DNA of 64,000 nucleotides, taken from NCBI RefSeq assembly GCF_032586175.1, contig NZ_JAWHTE010000001.1:525605-589604 (forward strand). Direction: 5' to 3'. This document shows, in pieces, positions 1 to 8,645 of the stretch. Made by a program: the position numbers and the translations under genes. Under the pieces are notes generated by a model. It saw only the letters and a program-made list of their open reading frames with translations, ran no database searches and was not told where the DNA came from. Source of the stretch: Ovoidimarina sediminis. GTDB lineage: Bacteria; Pseudomonadota; Alphaproteobacteria; Rhodobacterales; Rhodobacteraceae. Positions within the stretch are counted from its first letter, which is position 1; each line of letters opens with the position of its first letter.

Positions 1-244
1 GGCCGGGCTGAAACTTGATCTGCGCAGGCTCCAGCACCGATTTCGCCCGCGCCATCATCTGGTCGACGGCACCAAGCGGAGAGCCGCGATACCCGGTGAC
101 ATACCCGGCGGTATTCAGCCCCGCCGCTTCATCCCGCGCCCGCTGCATCAGCATCAGCCGCACAAGCGCCTGGGTGCCGTTCAGCAGGACGTCTGATTTC
201 GTAAGATCATACCGATCATGAAGGCTGACATCGCGCAGTGACAT
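1..244 (-). CDS. Indolepyruvate ferredoxin oxidoreductase, N-terminal fragment (cut by window edge)
   Basis: About 81 N-terminal residues are visible; the gene runs off the left edge. The peptide begins MSLRDVSLHDRYDLTKSDVL and continues with TGYRGSPLGAVDQMM, the N-terminal pattern of the large fused indolepyruvate:ferredoxin oxidoreductases (roughly 1100 residues in alphaproteobacteria). These oxidatively decarboxylate aryl pyruvates, from aromatic amino acid breakdown, to aryl-acetyl-CoA using thiamine diphosphate and Fe-S clusters in the cytoplasm. The ATG at 244-242 follows an AGGAGG ribosome site on the minus strand, which fixes the start. It diverges from the LysR gene at 388. Only the N-terminus supports the call. 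Confidence 0.8.
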   Translation of the reverse strand, partial: MSLRDVSLHDRYDLTKSDVLLNGTQALVRLMLMQRARDEAAGLNTAGYVTGYRGSPLGAVDQMMARAKSVLEPAQIKFQPG

Positions 245-267
245 GAGGGACCTCCTGCCTTCAATTA

Positions 268-288
268 TAGGTCATAATTTCTGACCTA
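268..288. promoter_or_regulatory. Perfect palindrome TAGGTCA-N7-TGACCTA in divergent promoter region
   Basis: Two perfect 7-base arms, TAGGTCA at 268-274 and TGACCTA at 282-288, are separated by an AT-rich 7-base spacer. The site lies 24 bases upstream of the indolepyruvate oxidoreductase start and 100 bases upstream of the LysR start. Its symmetry suits a dimeric regulator. Which protein binds is not known from the sequence. Confidence 0.55.
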
Positions 289-387
289 GAAAGCAAATCT
301 TCGTGTCATCGACAGTTTGCAATTGCAGCATAACCCCGGATAAGGAGGAGACAGTTTTTAACGCTAACATTTTTCGGGTCTGAGGCG

Positions 388-1305
388 ATGGACTGGGACA
401 AGCTAAGAATATTCCACGCAGTGGCCGATGCGGGCAGTCTGACCCATGCCGGCGAAACCCTCCACCTGTCGCAATCGGCGGTCTCCCGCCAGATCCGGGC
501 ACTGGAAGAAACCCTGGGTGCCACCCTCTTCCACCGCCACGCCCGCGGCCTGATTCTCACCGAACAGGGCGAACTTCTCTTCGATGCCACCTCCGCCATG
601 GCACGCCGCCTCGACACGGCCGAAGCACGCATCCGCGACAGCGAGGAAGAGGTGTTCGGCGAACTCCGCGTCACCACCACGATCGGCTTCGGCACGCTCT
701 GGCTCGCCCCGCGCCTGCCCAAGCTCTACGAGAAATATCCCGACCTGAAGATCGACCTGAACCTCGAGGAACGGGTGCTCGACCTCCCCATGCGCGAGGC
801 CGACGTGGCGATCCGGATGAAGGAGCCGAGCCAGGCCGATCTGATCCGCCGCCGCCTGATGAGCGTCCACATGCGCCTCTACGCGACCCCCCAGTATCTC
901 GACGAACGCGGCCGGCTCGAACGCCCCTCCGATCTCTCGAAGCACCGCCTGATCTGTCAAAGCACATCGTCTTTCCAGGTCTCCGCCGGCGCGGCCCTCG
1001 TGCAGGAACTCCTTACCCACAACGTTCCCTCGACGCTCACCGTCAACAACTACTTCGGCGTTCTCCAGGCCACGCTGGCCAATCTCGGCATAGGCGTCCT
1101 GCCTGATTACGTGATCGAGGATTTCCCGCAGCTCGAGCGCGTGCTGCCGGAGATTGAATCGAACGAGGTGCCGGTCTTTCTCGCCTATCCCGAAGAACTC
1201 AGGCAATCGAAACGCATCGCCGCCTTCCGCGATTTCGTCACCGACGAGATCATCGCCCACCGCCGCCGCAAGAAAGCAGAGGCGGCAGCGACGGTTGGGA
1301 CATAG
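388..1305 (+). CDS. LysR family transcriptional regulator
   Basis: A 305-residue protein with the N-terminal winged helix-turn-helix of LysR regulators (about residues 2-60, including LHLSQSAVSRQIRALEETLG) and a C-terminal substrate-binding domain ending in an Arg/Lys-rich tail. It diverges from the indolepyruvate oxidoreductase gene, so control of that gene is a reasonable guess, but in this bacterial family similar regulators also occur in other contexts. A strong AAGGAGGAG lies near 342-350, nearly 40 bases upstream and too far for the ATG at 388, while the GAGG next to the ATG is closer than usual. The start is kept because the MDWDKLRIFHAVADAGSLTH beginning is typical of the family. Confidence 0.9.
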   Translation: MDWDKLRIFHAVADAGSLTHAGETLHLSQSAVSRQIRALEETLGATLFHRHARGLILTEQGELLFDATSAMARRLDTAEARIRDSEEEVFGELRVTTTIGFGTLWLAPRLPKLYEKYPDLKIDLNLEERVLDLPMREADVAIRMKEPSQADLIRRRLMSVHMRLYATPQYLDERGRLERPSDLSKHRLICQSTSSFQVSAGAALVQELLTHNVPSTLTVNNYFGVLQATLANLGIGVLPDYVIEDFPQLERVLPEIESNEVPVFLAYPEELRQSKRIAAFRDFVTDEIIAHRRRKKAEAAATVGT

Positions 1306-1388
1306 CCATGCGCTGAGCGCATATCTGGATTGCGGTAATTTTAGGCAGTTTGCCTTGATCGGCGGCACAGTGCGGATTACATGCCTCG

Positions 1389-1470
1389 TGTCGCCGGTGG
1401 TTGAGCAATCCCGCCGACGGCAACCTCCCTGTTGGACTTGGGCCGAGCTTAGTGCTCGGCCTCTTTTTTT
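1389..1470 (+). ncRNA. Candidate small RNA or purL leader attenuator
   Basis: A stem of 12 pairs with one C-A mismatch and two G-U pairs forms between 1389-1400 and 1411-1422 around a 10-base loop. An unpaired CU-rich stretch ACCTCCCT (1423-1430) follows, then a rho-independent terminator at 1441-1470. A possible promoter (TTGATC, 17 bases, TACATG) would start transcription close to 1390. ACCUCC matches the anti-Shine-Dalgarno end of 16S rRNA, so this stretch could mask ribosome sites. I do not recognise it as 6S, SRP or tmRNA. It may instead be a purL leader, since purL starts 90 bases downstream. Confidence 0.45.
1441..1470 (+). terminator. Rho-independent terminator upstream of purL
   Basis: GGCCGAGC (1441-1448) and GCTCGGCC (1454-1461) form a perfect 8-pair stem with a 5-base loop, followed by TCTTTTTTT. 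It ends either the upstream transcript or the candidate small RNA, and sits before purL. Confidence 0.85.
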
Positions 1471-1559
1471 GTGCACGCGGCTCCTCCGCCTCCGCTTCCC
1501 ACTTTCCCCTCCCCGGCCCTTCGCCTAAAAGCGTCGCGGGGCAAGAACGGGGGGCAGAT

Positions 1560-3719
1560 ATGCAGGAACCGGAGATCACACCGGAGCTCGTCGAAGCACA
1601 CGGGCTGAAACCCGACGAATACGACCGCATCCTGAAGATCGTCGGACGCACGCCCAGCTTCACGGAGCTCGGCATCTTCTCGGCCATGTGGAACGAACAC
1701 TGTTCGTACAAGTCCTCCAAGAAATGGCTCCGCACGCTTCCTACCGAAGGCCCGCAGGTCATCTGCGGCCCCGGCGAGAATGCAGGCATCGTCGATATCG
1801 GCGACGGCCAGGCGGTGGTCTTCAAGATGGAAAGCCACAACCACCCGTCCTACATCGAACCCTACCAGGGGGCCGCCACCGGCGTGGGCGGCATCCTCCG
1901 CGACGTCTTCACCATGGGTGCGCGCCCCATCGCGGCAATGAACTCGCTCAGCTTCGGCGAACCCGCGCACCCGAAAACCCGCCGCCTCGTCGCGGGCGTG
2001 GTCGAAGGGATTGGCGGCTACGGCAACGCCTTCGGCGTGCCCACCGTGGGCGGCGAGGTCCGCTTTCATCCCGCCTATAACGGCAACTGCCTCGTCAATG
2101 CCTTCGCGGCCGGCCTCGCCGATGCCGACAAGATCTTCTACTCCGCCGCCTCGGGCGTCGGCATGCCCGTCGTCTATCTCGGCGCAAAGACCGGGCGCGA
2201 CGGCGTCGGCGGCGCCACCATGGCCTCGGCCGAATTCGACGACACGATCGAGGAAAAGCGCCCCACGGTTCAGGTCGGCGATCCCTTCACCGAAAAGCGC
2301 CTGCTCGAGGCCTGCCTTGAACTCATGGCCTCCGGCGCGGTGATCTCGATCCAGGATATGGGTGCCGCGGGCCTCACCTGCTCGGCGGTCGAAATGGGCG
2401 ACAAGGGCGGCCTGGGGATCCGCCTCGATCTCGATCGCGTCCCCGTCCGCGAAACCGCCATGACGGCTTACGAGATGATGCTGTCAGAAAGCCAGGAGCG
2501 TATGCTCATGGTTCTCAAGCCCGAGAAGGAGGCAGAGGCCCGCGCAATTTTCGACAAGTGGGATCTCGATTTCGCCATCGTCGGCGAAACCATCGCCGAA
2601 GACCGTTTCCTCATCCTTCAGGGCAACGAGGTGAAGGCGGATCTCCCCCTCTCGCCCCTGTCCGGCGAAGCCCCCGAATACGACCGGCCCCACGTCGCCC
2701 CCGCCCCTGCGGCAGCCTTCGAAGAGGCGCTGGAAATCGACCCGCTCGAAGGCCTCCGCGCGCTGATCGGCTCGCCCAACTATGCCTCGAAGCGCTGGGT
2801 CTTCGAACAGTATGACAGCATGGTGCTGGCCGACACGGCTGAGGGTCCGGGCCTCGGCGCGGGCATCGTCCGCGTGCACGGCACCGACAAGCTTCTGGCC
2901 TTCACCTCCGACGTTACGCCCCGATACGTGCGCGCCAACCCCTTCGAGGGTGGCAAACAGGCGGTTGCCGAAGCCTATCGCAACCTCTCGGCCGTGGGTG
3001 CGCGCCCGCTTGCCTCCACCGACAACCTCAACTTCGGCAACCCCGAGAAGCCCGAGATCATGGGGCAGTTCGTCCACGCGATCAAAGGCATCGGCGAGGC
3101 CTGCGCGGCGCTCGACATGCCGATCGTCTCGGGCAACGTCTCGCTCTACAACGAAACCGATGGCCAGGCGATCCTGCCCACGCCGACGATCGGCGCGGTC
3201 GGGCTGATCGCCTCCGCAGACCAGATGATCGCGGGCCGCGCGCGCGATGGCGATCACGCCATTCTCATCGGCGCCACGGCGGGCCATCTCGGCCAGTCCG
3301 CGCTTCTGGCCGAGGCCTTCGGGCGCGAAGAGGGCGACGCACCGCCCGTCGATCTCGACGCCGAACTCCGGGCGGGCGAATTGATCCGCGCCTCCGCCGC
3401 CTATATCCACGCCGCCACAGATCTCTCTGATGGCGGCCTTGCCCTCGCGGCCTTTGAACTGGCCGCCGCCGCCGGGATCGGCCTCCGCCTCGATGTCTCT
3501 GACATCCCTACCCTTTTTGGCGAAGATCAGGCGCGCTACCTCGTCGCCACCGATTTCGACTGCGCCGAGGCACTGATGGCCGCCGCCGGCCGTGCGGGCG
3601 TGCCTGTCACCAATGTCGGCCGCTTCGGCGGAGAGACGATCGCAATCGGCCGTTCCGAGGCCCCCGCAAGCGAACTCTTCGCCCTCCATGGCTCTGCCTT
3701 CGAGGCGGCGGTGGGCTGA
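1560..3719 (+). CDS. purL: Phosphoribosylformylglycinamidine synthase subunit PurL
   Basis: A 719-residue cytoplasmic enzyme of purine synthesis. It is the ATP-dependent synthetase subunit that converts FGAR to FGAM with ammonia from PurQ, and it is the short form that needs PurS and PurQ. Recognisable are NEHCSYKSSKKW near residue 45, the metal/nucleotide region MESHNHPSYIEPYQGAATG, and two repeated AIRS-like halves. The open frame extends upstream to 1401, but the ATG at 1560 follows GGGGGG and begins the usual MQEPEITPELVEAHGLK, so it is preferred. purQ and purS are not adjacent. The upstream terminator may make expression conditional. Confidence 0.97.
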   Translation: MQEPEITPELVEAHGLKPDEYDRILKIVGRTPSFTELGIFSAMWNEHCSYKSSKKWLRTLPTEGPQVICGPGENAGIVDIGDGQAVVFKMESHNHPSYIEPYQGAATGVGGILRDVFTMGARPIAAMNSLSFGEPAHPKTRRLVAGVVEGIGGYGNAFGVPTVGGEVRFHPAYNGNCLVNAFAAGLADADKIFYSAASGVGMPVVYLGAKTGRDGVGGATMASAEFDDTIEEKRPTVQVGDPFTEKRLLEACLELMASGAVISIQDMGAAGLTCSAVEMGDKGGLGIRLDLDRVPVRETAMTAYEMMLSESQERMLMVLKPEKEAEARAIFDKWDLDFAIVGETIAEDRFLILQGNEVKADLPLSPLSGEAPEYDRPHVAPAPAAAFEEALEIDPLEGLRALIGSPNYASKRWVFEQYDSMVLADTAEGPGLGAGIVRVHGTDKLLAFTSDVTPRYVRANPFEGGKQAVAEAYRNLSAVGARPLASTDNLNFGNPEKPEIMGQFVHAIKGIGEACAALDMPIVSGNVSLYNETDGQAILPTPTIGAVGLIASADQMIAGRARDGDHAILIGATAGHLGQSALLAEAFGREEGDAPPVDLDAELRAGELIRASAAYIHAATDLSDGGLALAAFELAAAAGIGLRLDVSDIPTLFGEDQARYLVATDFDCAEALMAAAGRAGVPVTNVGRFGGETIAIGRSEAPASELFALHGSAFEAAVG

Positions 3720-3824
3720 GGGCCCGCGCCGCCCAAGCCGCTCCCAACCGGCGCCAGTCAATCTTGCCGCTCCTTCCACGGCACATTAAATTACATCCAT
3801 CACGACCCAACAGGACACCCGCCG

Positions 3825-4061
3825 ATGCCGATGCAGGCCCATGAAATCGAAACGCTGCTCCGCGAAAGCTTCCCCAACGCCCGGATCGAGGTGGGCGGGG
3901 ACGACGGCGTCCACATGTCCGCCCTCGTAATCGATGAAAGCTTCCGCGGCATGAACCGCGTGCAGCAGCAGCGTGCCGTCTACGCCGCGCTCAAGGGCAA
4001 GATGGATGGGCCGAATGGCGAACTCCACGCGCTCGCCCTCACCACCCGCGTGCCGGAATGA
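3825..4061 (+). CDS. bolA: BolA family protein
   Basis: A 78-residue protein of the BolA/IbaG family with the compact KH-like fold. The conserved central segment HMSALVIDESFRGMNRVQQQ contains the family's Phe-x-Gly-Met-x-x-Val-x-Gln-Gln-Arg pattern. BolA proteins pair with monothiol glutaredoxins to carry or sense [2Fe-2S] clusters, and a CGFS glutaredoxin lies two genes downstream with overlapping stops and starts, which supports the pairing. A second ATG lies two codons downstream and could be the start. Confidence 0.93.
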   Translation: MPMQAHEIETLLRESFPNARIEVGGDDGVHMSALVIDESFRGMNRVQQQRAVYAALKGKMDGPNGELHALALTTRVPE

Positions 4062-4312
4062 CCTGGGCCCACCCGATAGTCTGGATATCGCTCGCGATCT
4101 TCGTCGTTCTTTTGCTGCGTGCGCTCGCCGTGGTTCGCCGCGAACGGCATGACGAACGCGGCGCCGAGCCGGGCACCGGATATCACGTGATCGACTCGAG
4201 CTATTTCTCGGGCGGCGGCGGCGGCGGGCACCAGTCGCAGTTTCGGGTCCCCCGCGACCCGCAGGAATACGCAAAGGGCTTCGTGCCCAGAAGCAAGGAT
4301 CGGAAAGAATGA
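4058..4312 (+). CDS. Small single-pass membrane protein between bolA and grxD
   Basis: 84 residues. One N-terminal hydrophobic helix (about residues 7-26, WISLAIFVVLLLRALAVV) is followed by a charged segment, a Ser-Gly-Gly linker with a run of six glycines, and a hydrophilic C-terminus ending EYAKGFVPRSKDRKE. The start overlaps the bolA stop and the stop overlaps the grxD start (both ATGA), so the three genes are translationally coupled. I know no function. Co-location suggests a link to Fe-S or glutaredoxin biology at the membrane, but that is inference. Confidence 0.8.
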   Translation: MTWAHPIVWISLAIFVVLLLRALAVVRRERHDERGAEPGTGYHVIDSSYFSGGGGGGHQSQFRVPRDPQEYAKGFVPRSKDRKE

Positions 4313-4674
4313 CCTCAACCGTTGAAGACCAGATCAAGGACACCGTCACCGGAAACGACGTCGTGCTCTTCATGAAGGGCACCAAGATGATGCCTCAATG
4401 CGGCTTTTCCTCCCGCGTGGCGGGCGTCCTCAACTACATGGGTGTCGAATTCCAGGACGTGAACGTTCTTGAAGACGAAGGCATCCGACAGGGCATCAAG
4501 GAGTATTCCGACTGGCCGACGATCCCCCAGCTTTACGTGAAGGGCGAATTCGTGGGCGGCTGCGATATCATCACCGAAATGACGCTGTCGGGAGAGCTCG
4601 ATACCCTCTTCGAGCAAAGCGGCGTGGCCTTCGACAAGGACGCGGCGAACAAGATTCGGGAACACAACGCTTAA
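4309..4674 (+). CDS. grxD: Monothiol glutaredoxin, Grx4 family
   Basis: 121 residues with the CGFS active site at residues 31-34, preceded by the glutathione/cluster-binding FMKGTK, and with WPTIPQLYVKGEFVGGCDI in the C-terminal half. CGFS glutaredoxins bind a bridging [2Fe-2S] cluster with glutathione and pass it to targets or to BolA. The gene ends the bolA / membrane protein / grxD operon and is followed 20 bases later by a strong terminator. Confidence 0.96.
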   Translation: MTSTVEDQIKDTVTGNDVVLFMKGTKMMPQCGFSSRVAGVLNYMGVEFQDVNVLEDEGIRQGIKEYSDWPTIPQLYVKGEFVGGCDIITEMTLSGELDTLFEQSGVAFDKDAANKIREHNA

Positions 4675-4693
4675 CGAAAAAGCGTTTGCTTTC

Positions 4694-4736
4694 GGGGCGG
4701 TTCCGGGCATCCGGCGCCGCCCCTTTTATTATTTTA
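4694..4736 (+). terminator. Rho-independent terminator after grxD
   Basis: GGGGCGG (4694-4700) pairs with CCGCCCC (4717-4723) and is followed by TTTTATTATTTT. It ends the bolA-grxD operon. Confidence 0.85.
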
Positions 4737-4863
4737 AACAACATTCTACGGGCAGCGCCGCGCAATTTCGGTTGACCTTACCCTCTCGGTTAACGCACCC
4801 TTCAGGCACACAAATCCATGCCGCACGAGACTTTAAGGGATGCGGCGCATAAGGGAGAAATAC

Positions 4864-5826
4864 ATGAAAGCCCATTTCCTCGGCGCATTGGCCGCCGTGA
4901 CGCTTGCTGCGGGCGCAGCCAGCGCTCAGCAAACCTTCATCGCCATCGGCACGGGCGGCGTAACAGGCGTCTACTACCCGACCGGCGGCGCGATCTGCCG
5001 TCTGGTGAACCGCGGGCGCGCCGAACACGGAATCCGCTGCGGCGTCGAATCCACCGGCGGTTCGGTGTTCAACATCAATGCGATCCGCAATGGCGAGCTT
5101 GAATTCGGCGTGGCCCAGTCCGACTGGCAGTTCCACGCCTATAACGGCTCCTCCCAGTTCGAAGAGCAGGGCGCCTTCGAAGGTCTCCGCGCTGTCTTCT
5201 CGGTCCACCCCGAACCCTTCACCGTGGTCGCCCGCGCCGATGCCGGGATTTCGAACTTCGACGACCTGAAGGGCAAGCGCGTCAACATCGGCAACCCGGG
5301 GTCCGGTCAGCGCGGCACGATGGACGTGGTGCTCGAAGCCAAGGGCTGGACAACCGGCGATTTCGCCCTGGCCTCCGAACTTCAGGCAGCGGAACAAAGC
5401 CAGGCGCTGTGCGACAACAACATCGACGCGATGATCTACACCGTCGGCCACCCCTCGGGCTCGATCCAGGAAGCGACGACGGCCTGTGATTCCGTGCTCG
5501 TGAACGTGACCGGCCCCGAAATCGAAGGGCTGATCAACGACAACCCCTACTACCGGGTCGCCACGATCCCGGGCGGCATGTACCGGGGCAACGACAACGA
5601 CACCACCACCTTCGGTGTCGGCGCCACCTTCGTGACGTCCACCGACGTGCCCGAAGAGGTCGTCTACGAAGTCGTCAAGGCTGTGTTCGAGAACATCGAC
5701 CAGTTCAAGGGCCTGCACCCGGCCTTCGCCAATCTCGATCCCAAGCAGATGGCAAATGACGGTCTTTCCGCGCCGCTCCACGCTGGTGCCGAAAAGTACT
5801 TCCGCGAAGCCGGCCTCATCGAATAA
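4864..5826 (+). CDS. TAXI family TRAP transporter solute-binding protein
   Basis: About 320 residues. A Sec signal peptide (MKAHFLGALAAVTLAAGAAS) precedes the mature start near QQTFIAIGTGGVTGVYYPTG, the hallmark of TAXI (TRAP-associated extracytoplasmic) receptors, with CGVESTGGSVFNINAI further in. It would bind its substrate in the periplasm and deliver it to the fused permease just downstream. The frame opens earlier, but ATG 4864 follows AAGGGAGAA and gives a clean signal peptide. The substrate is not predictable; some TAXI systems carry glutamate or dicarboxylates. Confidence 0.92.
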   Translation: MKAHFLGALAAVTLAAGAASAQQTFIAIGTGGVTGVYYPTGGAICRLVNRGRAEHGIRCGVESTGGSVFNINAIRNGELEFGVAQSDWQFHAYNGSSQFEEQGAFEGLRAVFSVHPEPFTVVARADAGISNFDDLKGKRVNIGNPGSGQRGTMDVVLEAKGWTTGDFALASELQAAEQSQALCDNNIDAMIYTVGHPSGSIQEATTACDSVLVNVTGPEIEGLINDNPYYRVATIPGGMYRGNDNDTTTFGVGATFVTSTDVPEEVVYEVVKAVFENIDQFKGLHPAFANLDPKQMANDGLSAPLHAGAEKYFREAGLIE

Positions 5827-5846
5827 CGCCGCACGCGCACAGACTT

Positions 5847-5874
5847 GCGGCGGGGCGCAAATGCGCCCCGCCGC
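5847..5874 (+). terminator. Strong intercistronic hairpin without a T-tract
   Basis: A perfect 12-pair stem, GCGGCGGGGCGC (5847-5858) and GCGCCCCGCCGC (5863-5874), with loop AAAT. No T-run follows, so partial termination or mRNA 3' protection is more likely than full termination. Such hairpins usually let the binding protein be made in excess of the permease. Confidence 0.65.
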
Positions 5875-5933
5875 TCAGGACCGCCTGACAAGGCGACCTT
5901 TTCCATAAGACATAGCTCGAAGGGGAATGGGCC

Positions 5934-8576
5934 ATGACCGACCAGTCACAGGACGGCAAGGATCGCGGGCTCAGCGACGCCGAACTTCAGGATCTCGTCG
6001 CAAGCACCGATACCGGCGGTCGTGAACCGTCAAACCGCTCCGTCGCCCTGCTGATCGCCGGAACGGCGCTCGTCTGGTCGCTGTTCCAGCTCTGGATCGC
6101 CCAGCCCATGCTCTGGTTCGGCCAGTACCTTCCGGTCTTCAACGCCTCCCAGACGCGTCCCATCCACCTGATGTTCGCGGTCTTCCTGGCCTTCCTTGCA
6201 TACCCCGCCTTCAAGAATTCCCCGCGCGACCGGGTGCCGGTCGTCGACTGGATCCTCGCCATCGCCGCCGCGGCCTGCGCCTTCTACGTCTTCGCCTTCT
6301 CCGATCACCTCGCCGTCACCGCCCGCTCGGGCCTGCCGACCGAAACCCAGGTCATCATCGGTGCCGCCGGCCTCGTCCTGCTGCTCGAGGCCTCGCGCCG
6401 CGCGCTTGGCCCCGCGCTGACGATCGTGGGCGGGCTTTTCCTGCTCTATGCTTATTTCGGCACCGGCTGGCTGATCCCCGAACTGATCGAACATGAAGGC
6501 CTGTCCTTCACGTCGCTCATCAACGCCCAGTGGCTCGACACGGCCGGCGTCTTCGGCATCCCGCTCGGCGTCTCGACGGCCTTCGTTTTCCTCTTCGTCC
6601 TCTTCGGCTCGCTGCTCGACAAGGCGGGCGCGGGCAACTACTTCATCAAGCTCGCCTTCGCGGGCCTTGGCCACCTCCGCGGCGGCCCGGCCAAGGCAGC
6701 GGTCGTGGGCTCGGCCATGACCGGCCTGATCTCGGGCTCGTCCATCGCCAATGTCGTCACCACCGGTACCTTCACCATCCCGCTGATGAAGCGCGTGGGC
6801 TTCACCTCCGAACAGGCGGGCTCGGTCGAGGTCGCCTCATCGGTGAACGGCCAGATCATGCCGCCGGTCATGGGCGCGGCCGCCTTCCTCATGGTCGAGT
6901 TCATCGGGATCTCCTATGTCGAGGTCATCAAGCACGCCTTCATCCCGGCGGTGATCTCCTACATCGCGCTCGTCTACATCGTGCATCTCGAAGCGTTGAA
7001 GAAGGACATGCCCGCCCTCGGCGAGGCGAAATCCTTCCTCGGCATGATCGTGAAAACCTTCATCGGCTTCGTCGTCTTCGGTGTGGGCTTCACGGCGCTG
7101 ATCTACGGCGTCCACGCCCTCGAAGCCGCCGTGCCCAGCCTGACGGCCCCGATCATGATGAGCCTTCTCGGGCTTGCCTATCTCTGGCTCGTCGCCGTCG
7201 CGGCCCGCCAGCCAGATCTGGAAGCCGACGATCCGAACGACCCGGAAATCAAGATCCCGACCGTGGGAGAGGTCTACGCAACCGGCCTCCACTACATCCT
7301 CCCGATCTTCGTCCTGATCTGGTTCCTGATGGTCGAACAGCAGAGCCCGGCCAAATCGGCTTTCTACGCCACCGCGCTCATGCTCTTCATCATCGTCACG
7401 CAAAAGCCCCTGAAGGCCATCTTCCGCGGCAATGCCGGCGATATCGGCGGCCAGATCTCGGAAGGGTTCTCCGACCTGATCGAGGGCCTCATCGCTGGCG
7501 CCCGCAACATGATCGGCATCGGCGTCGCCACGGCGGCGGCGGGCATCATCGTCGCCACCGTGACGAAAACCCCGATCGGCACCGAACTCGCGGGGCTCGT
7601 CGAACAGCTCTCGGGCGGCATCCTGATCCTGATGCTGATCTTCGTTGGGATATTCTCGCTGATCCTCGGTATGGGCCTTCCGACGACGGCCAACTACATC
7701 GTGGTCTCTTCGCTCATGGCCTCGGTCGTTGTGTCGCTTGGCGCGCAGGAAGGCCTGATCGTGCCCCTGATCGCCGCGCACCTCTTCGTGTTCTACTTCG
7801 GGATCATGGCGGATGTGACACCGCCGGTGGGGCTTGCCAGCTTTGCCGCCGCCGCCGTCTCCGGCGGCGACCCGATCAAGACGGGCTTCACGGCCTTCTT
7901 CTACTCCCTCCGGACGGTCGCCCTGCCCTTCCTCTTCATCTACAATCCGACGCTGATCCTTTACGGGGTCGATCTCGGGACGACGGGAGGGATCCTCCAG
8001 GCGGTCTTCATCTTCATCGTGGCGACCATCGCGATGCTGCTCTTTGCCGCCGCCACCCAGGGCTATTTCCTGGCGAAATCGCGCATCCACGAAACCGCCG
8101 GCCTTCTCGTCGTGGCCTTTACGCTCTTCGTGCCGGGCTTCTGGCTCAACATGCTGCAAAGCCCGTTCTTGGATATCCCGCCTGCGCAGTTCGAACAGGC
8201 GGTGGCTGATGCGCCCGCGGGGTCGCGGCTCCGGCTTCAGATCGAAGGCCCCGATTTCAACACCGGCGAAACGGCCTCGACCACCCTAGTTATGGATATC
8301 GAGGGCGAAGGCACGGCACAGGAACGCATCGACGCCTCGGGCCTCCTGCTCTTCCCGGAAGGCGAGGTGGTGCGGCTTGACGAGCCGATGTTCGGCACAC
8401 CCTCGGCCGAAAAGCTGGCCGATTTCGATTTCTACGCCGATACGCCGGTACGGCTGGCTTCGATCCAGGCCCCGCGTGAGCGGATGTCGAAATACGTCTT
8501 CTACATTCCGGCCCTGGCGCTTCTGGCGCTCATCGTCCTGATGCAGCGGCGGCGCCAGACAAAACCGGCCTTCTGA
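5934..8576 (+). CDS. TRAP transporter permease, fused small and large subunits (4TM/12TM)
   Basis: 880 residues forming the inner-membrane part of a TAXI-TRAP system. The N-terminal third has the four-helix DctQ-like segment. The middle carries the 12-helix DctM-like permease with the conserved GLISGSSIANVVTTGTFTIP and MGLPTTANYIVVSSL loops. A further C-terminal region has a soluble segment (about residues 750-840) between hydrophobic helices and a basic end. Transport is expected to be driven by the sodium gradient. The gene follows the receptor after a hairpin-containing gap of 107 bases, and fusion is normal for TAXI systems. Confidence 0.93.
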   Translation: MTDQSQDGKDRGLSDAELQDLVASTDTGGREPSNRSVALLIAGTALVWSLFQLWIAQPMLWFGQYLPVFNASQTRPIHLMFAVFLAFLAYPAFKNSPRDRVPVVDWILAIAAAACAFYVFAFSDHLAVTARSGLPTETQVIIGAAGLVLLLEASRRALGPALTIVGGLFLLYAYFGTGWLIPELIEHEGLSFTSLINAQWLDTAGVFGIPLGVSTAFVFLFVLFGSLLDKAGAGNYFIKLAFAGLGHLRGGPAKAAVVGSAMTGLISGSSIANVVTTGTFTIPLMKRVGFTSEQAGSVEVASSVNGQIMPPVMGAAAFLMVEFIGISYVEVIKHAFIPAVISYIALVYIVHLEALKKDMPALGEAKSFLGMIVKTFIGFVVFGVGFTALIYGVHALEAAVPSLTAPIMMSLLGLAYLWLVAVAARQPDLEADDPNDPEIKIPTVGEVYATGLHYILPIFVLIWFLMVEQQSPAKSAFYATALMLFIIVTQKPLKAIFRGNAGDIGGQISEGFSDLIEGLIAGARNMIGIGVATAAAGIIVATVTKTPIGTELAGLVEQLSGGILILMLIFVGIFSLILGMGLPTTANYIVVSSLMASVVVSLGAQEGLIVPLIAAHLFVFYFGIMADVTPPVGLASFAAAAVSGGDPIKTGFTAFFYSLRTVALPFLFIYNPTLILYGVDLGTTGGILQAVFIFIVATIAMLLFAAATQGYFLAKSRIHETAGLLVVAFTLFVPGFWLNMLQSPFLDIPPAQFEQAVADAPAGSRLRLQIEGPDFNTGETASTTLVMDIEGEGTAQERIDASGLLLFPEGEVVRLDEPMFGTPSAEKLADFDFYADTPVRLASIQAPRERMSKYVFYIPALALLALIVLMQRRRQTKPAF

Positions 8577-8582
8577 ACGACA

Positions 8583-8606
8583 CGGGGCGCCCATCTGGGC
8601 GCCCCG
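8583..8606. terminator. Hairpin between convergent TRAP permease and zapA
   Basis: CGGGGCGCCC (8583-8592) and GGGCGCCCCG (8597-8606) form a perfect 10-pair stem with loop ATCT. It has no clear T-run, lies between convergent genes, and probably serves both strands. Confidence 0.65.
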
Positions 8607-8645
8607 CTGCAATCTGCCTGTGTGCCGGTCTCGACCGGTCTGCGG

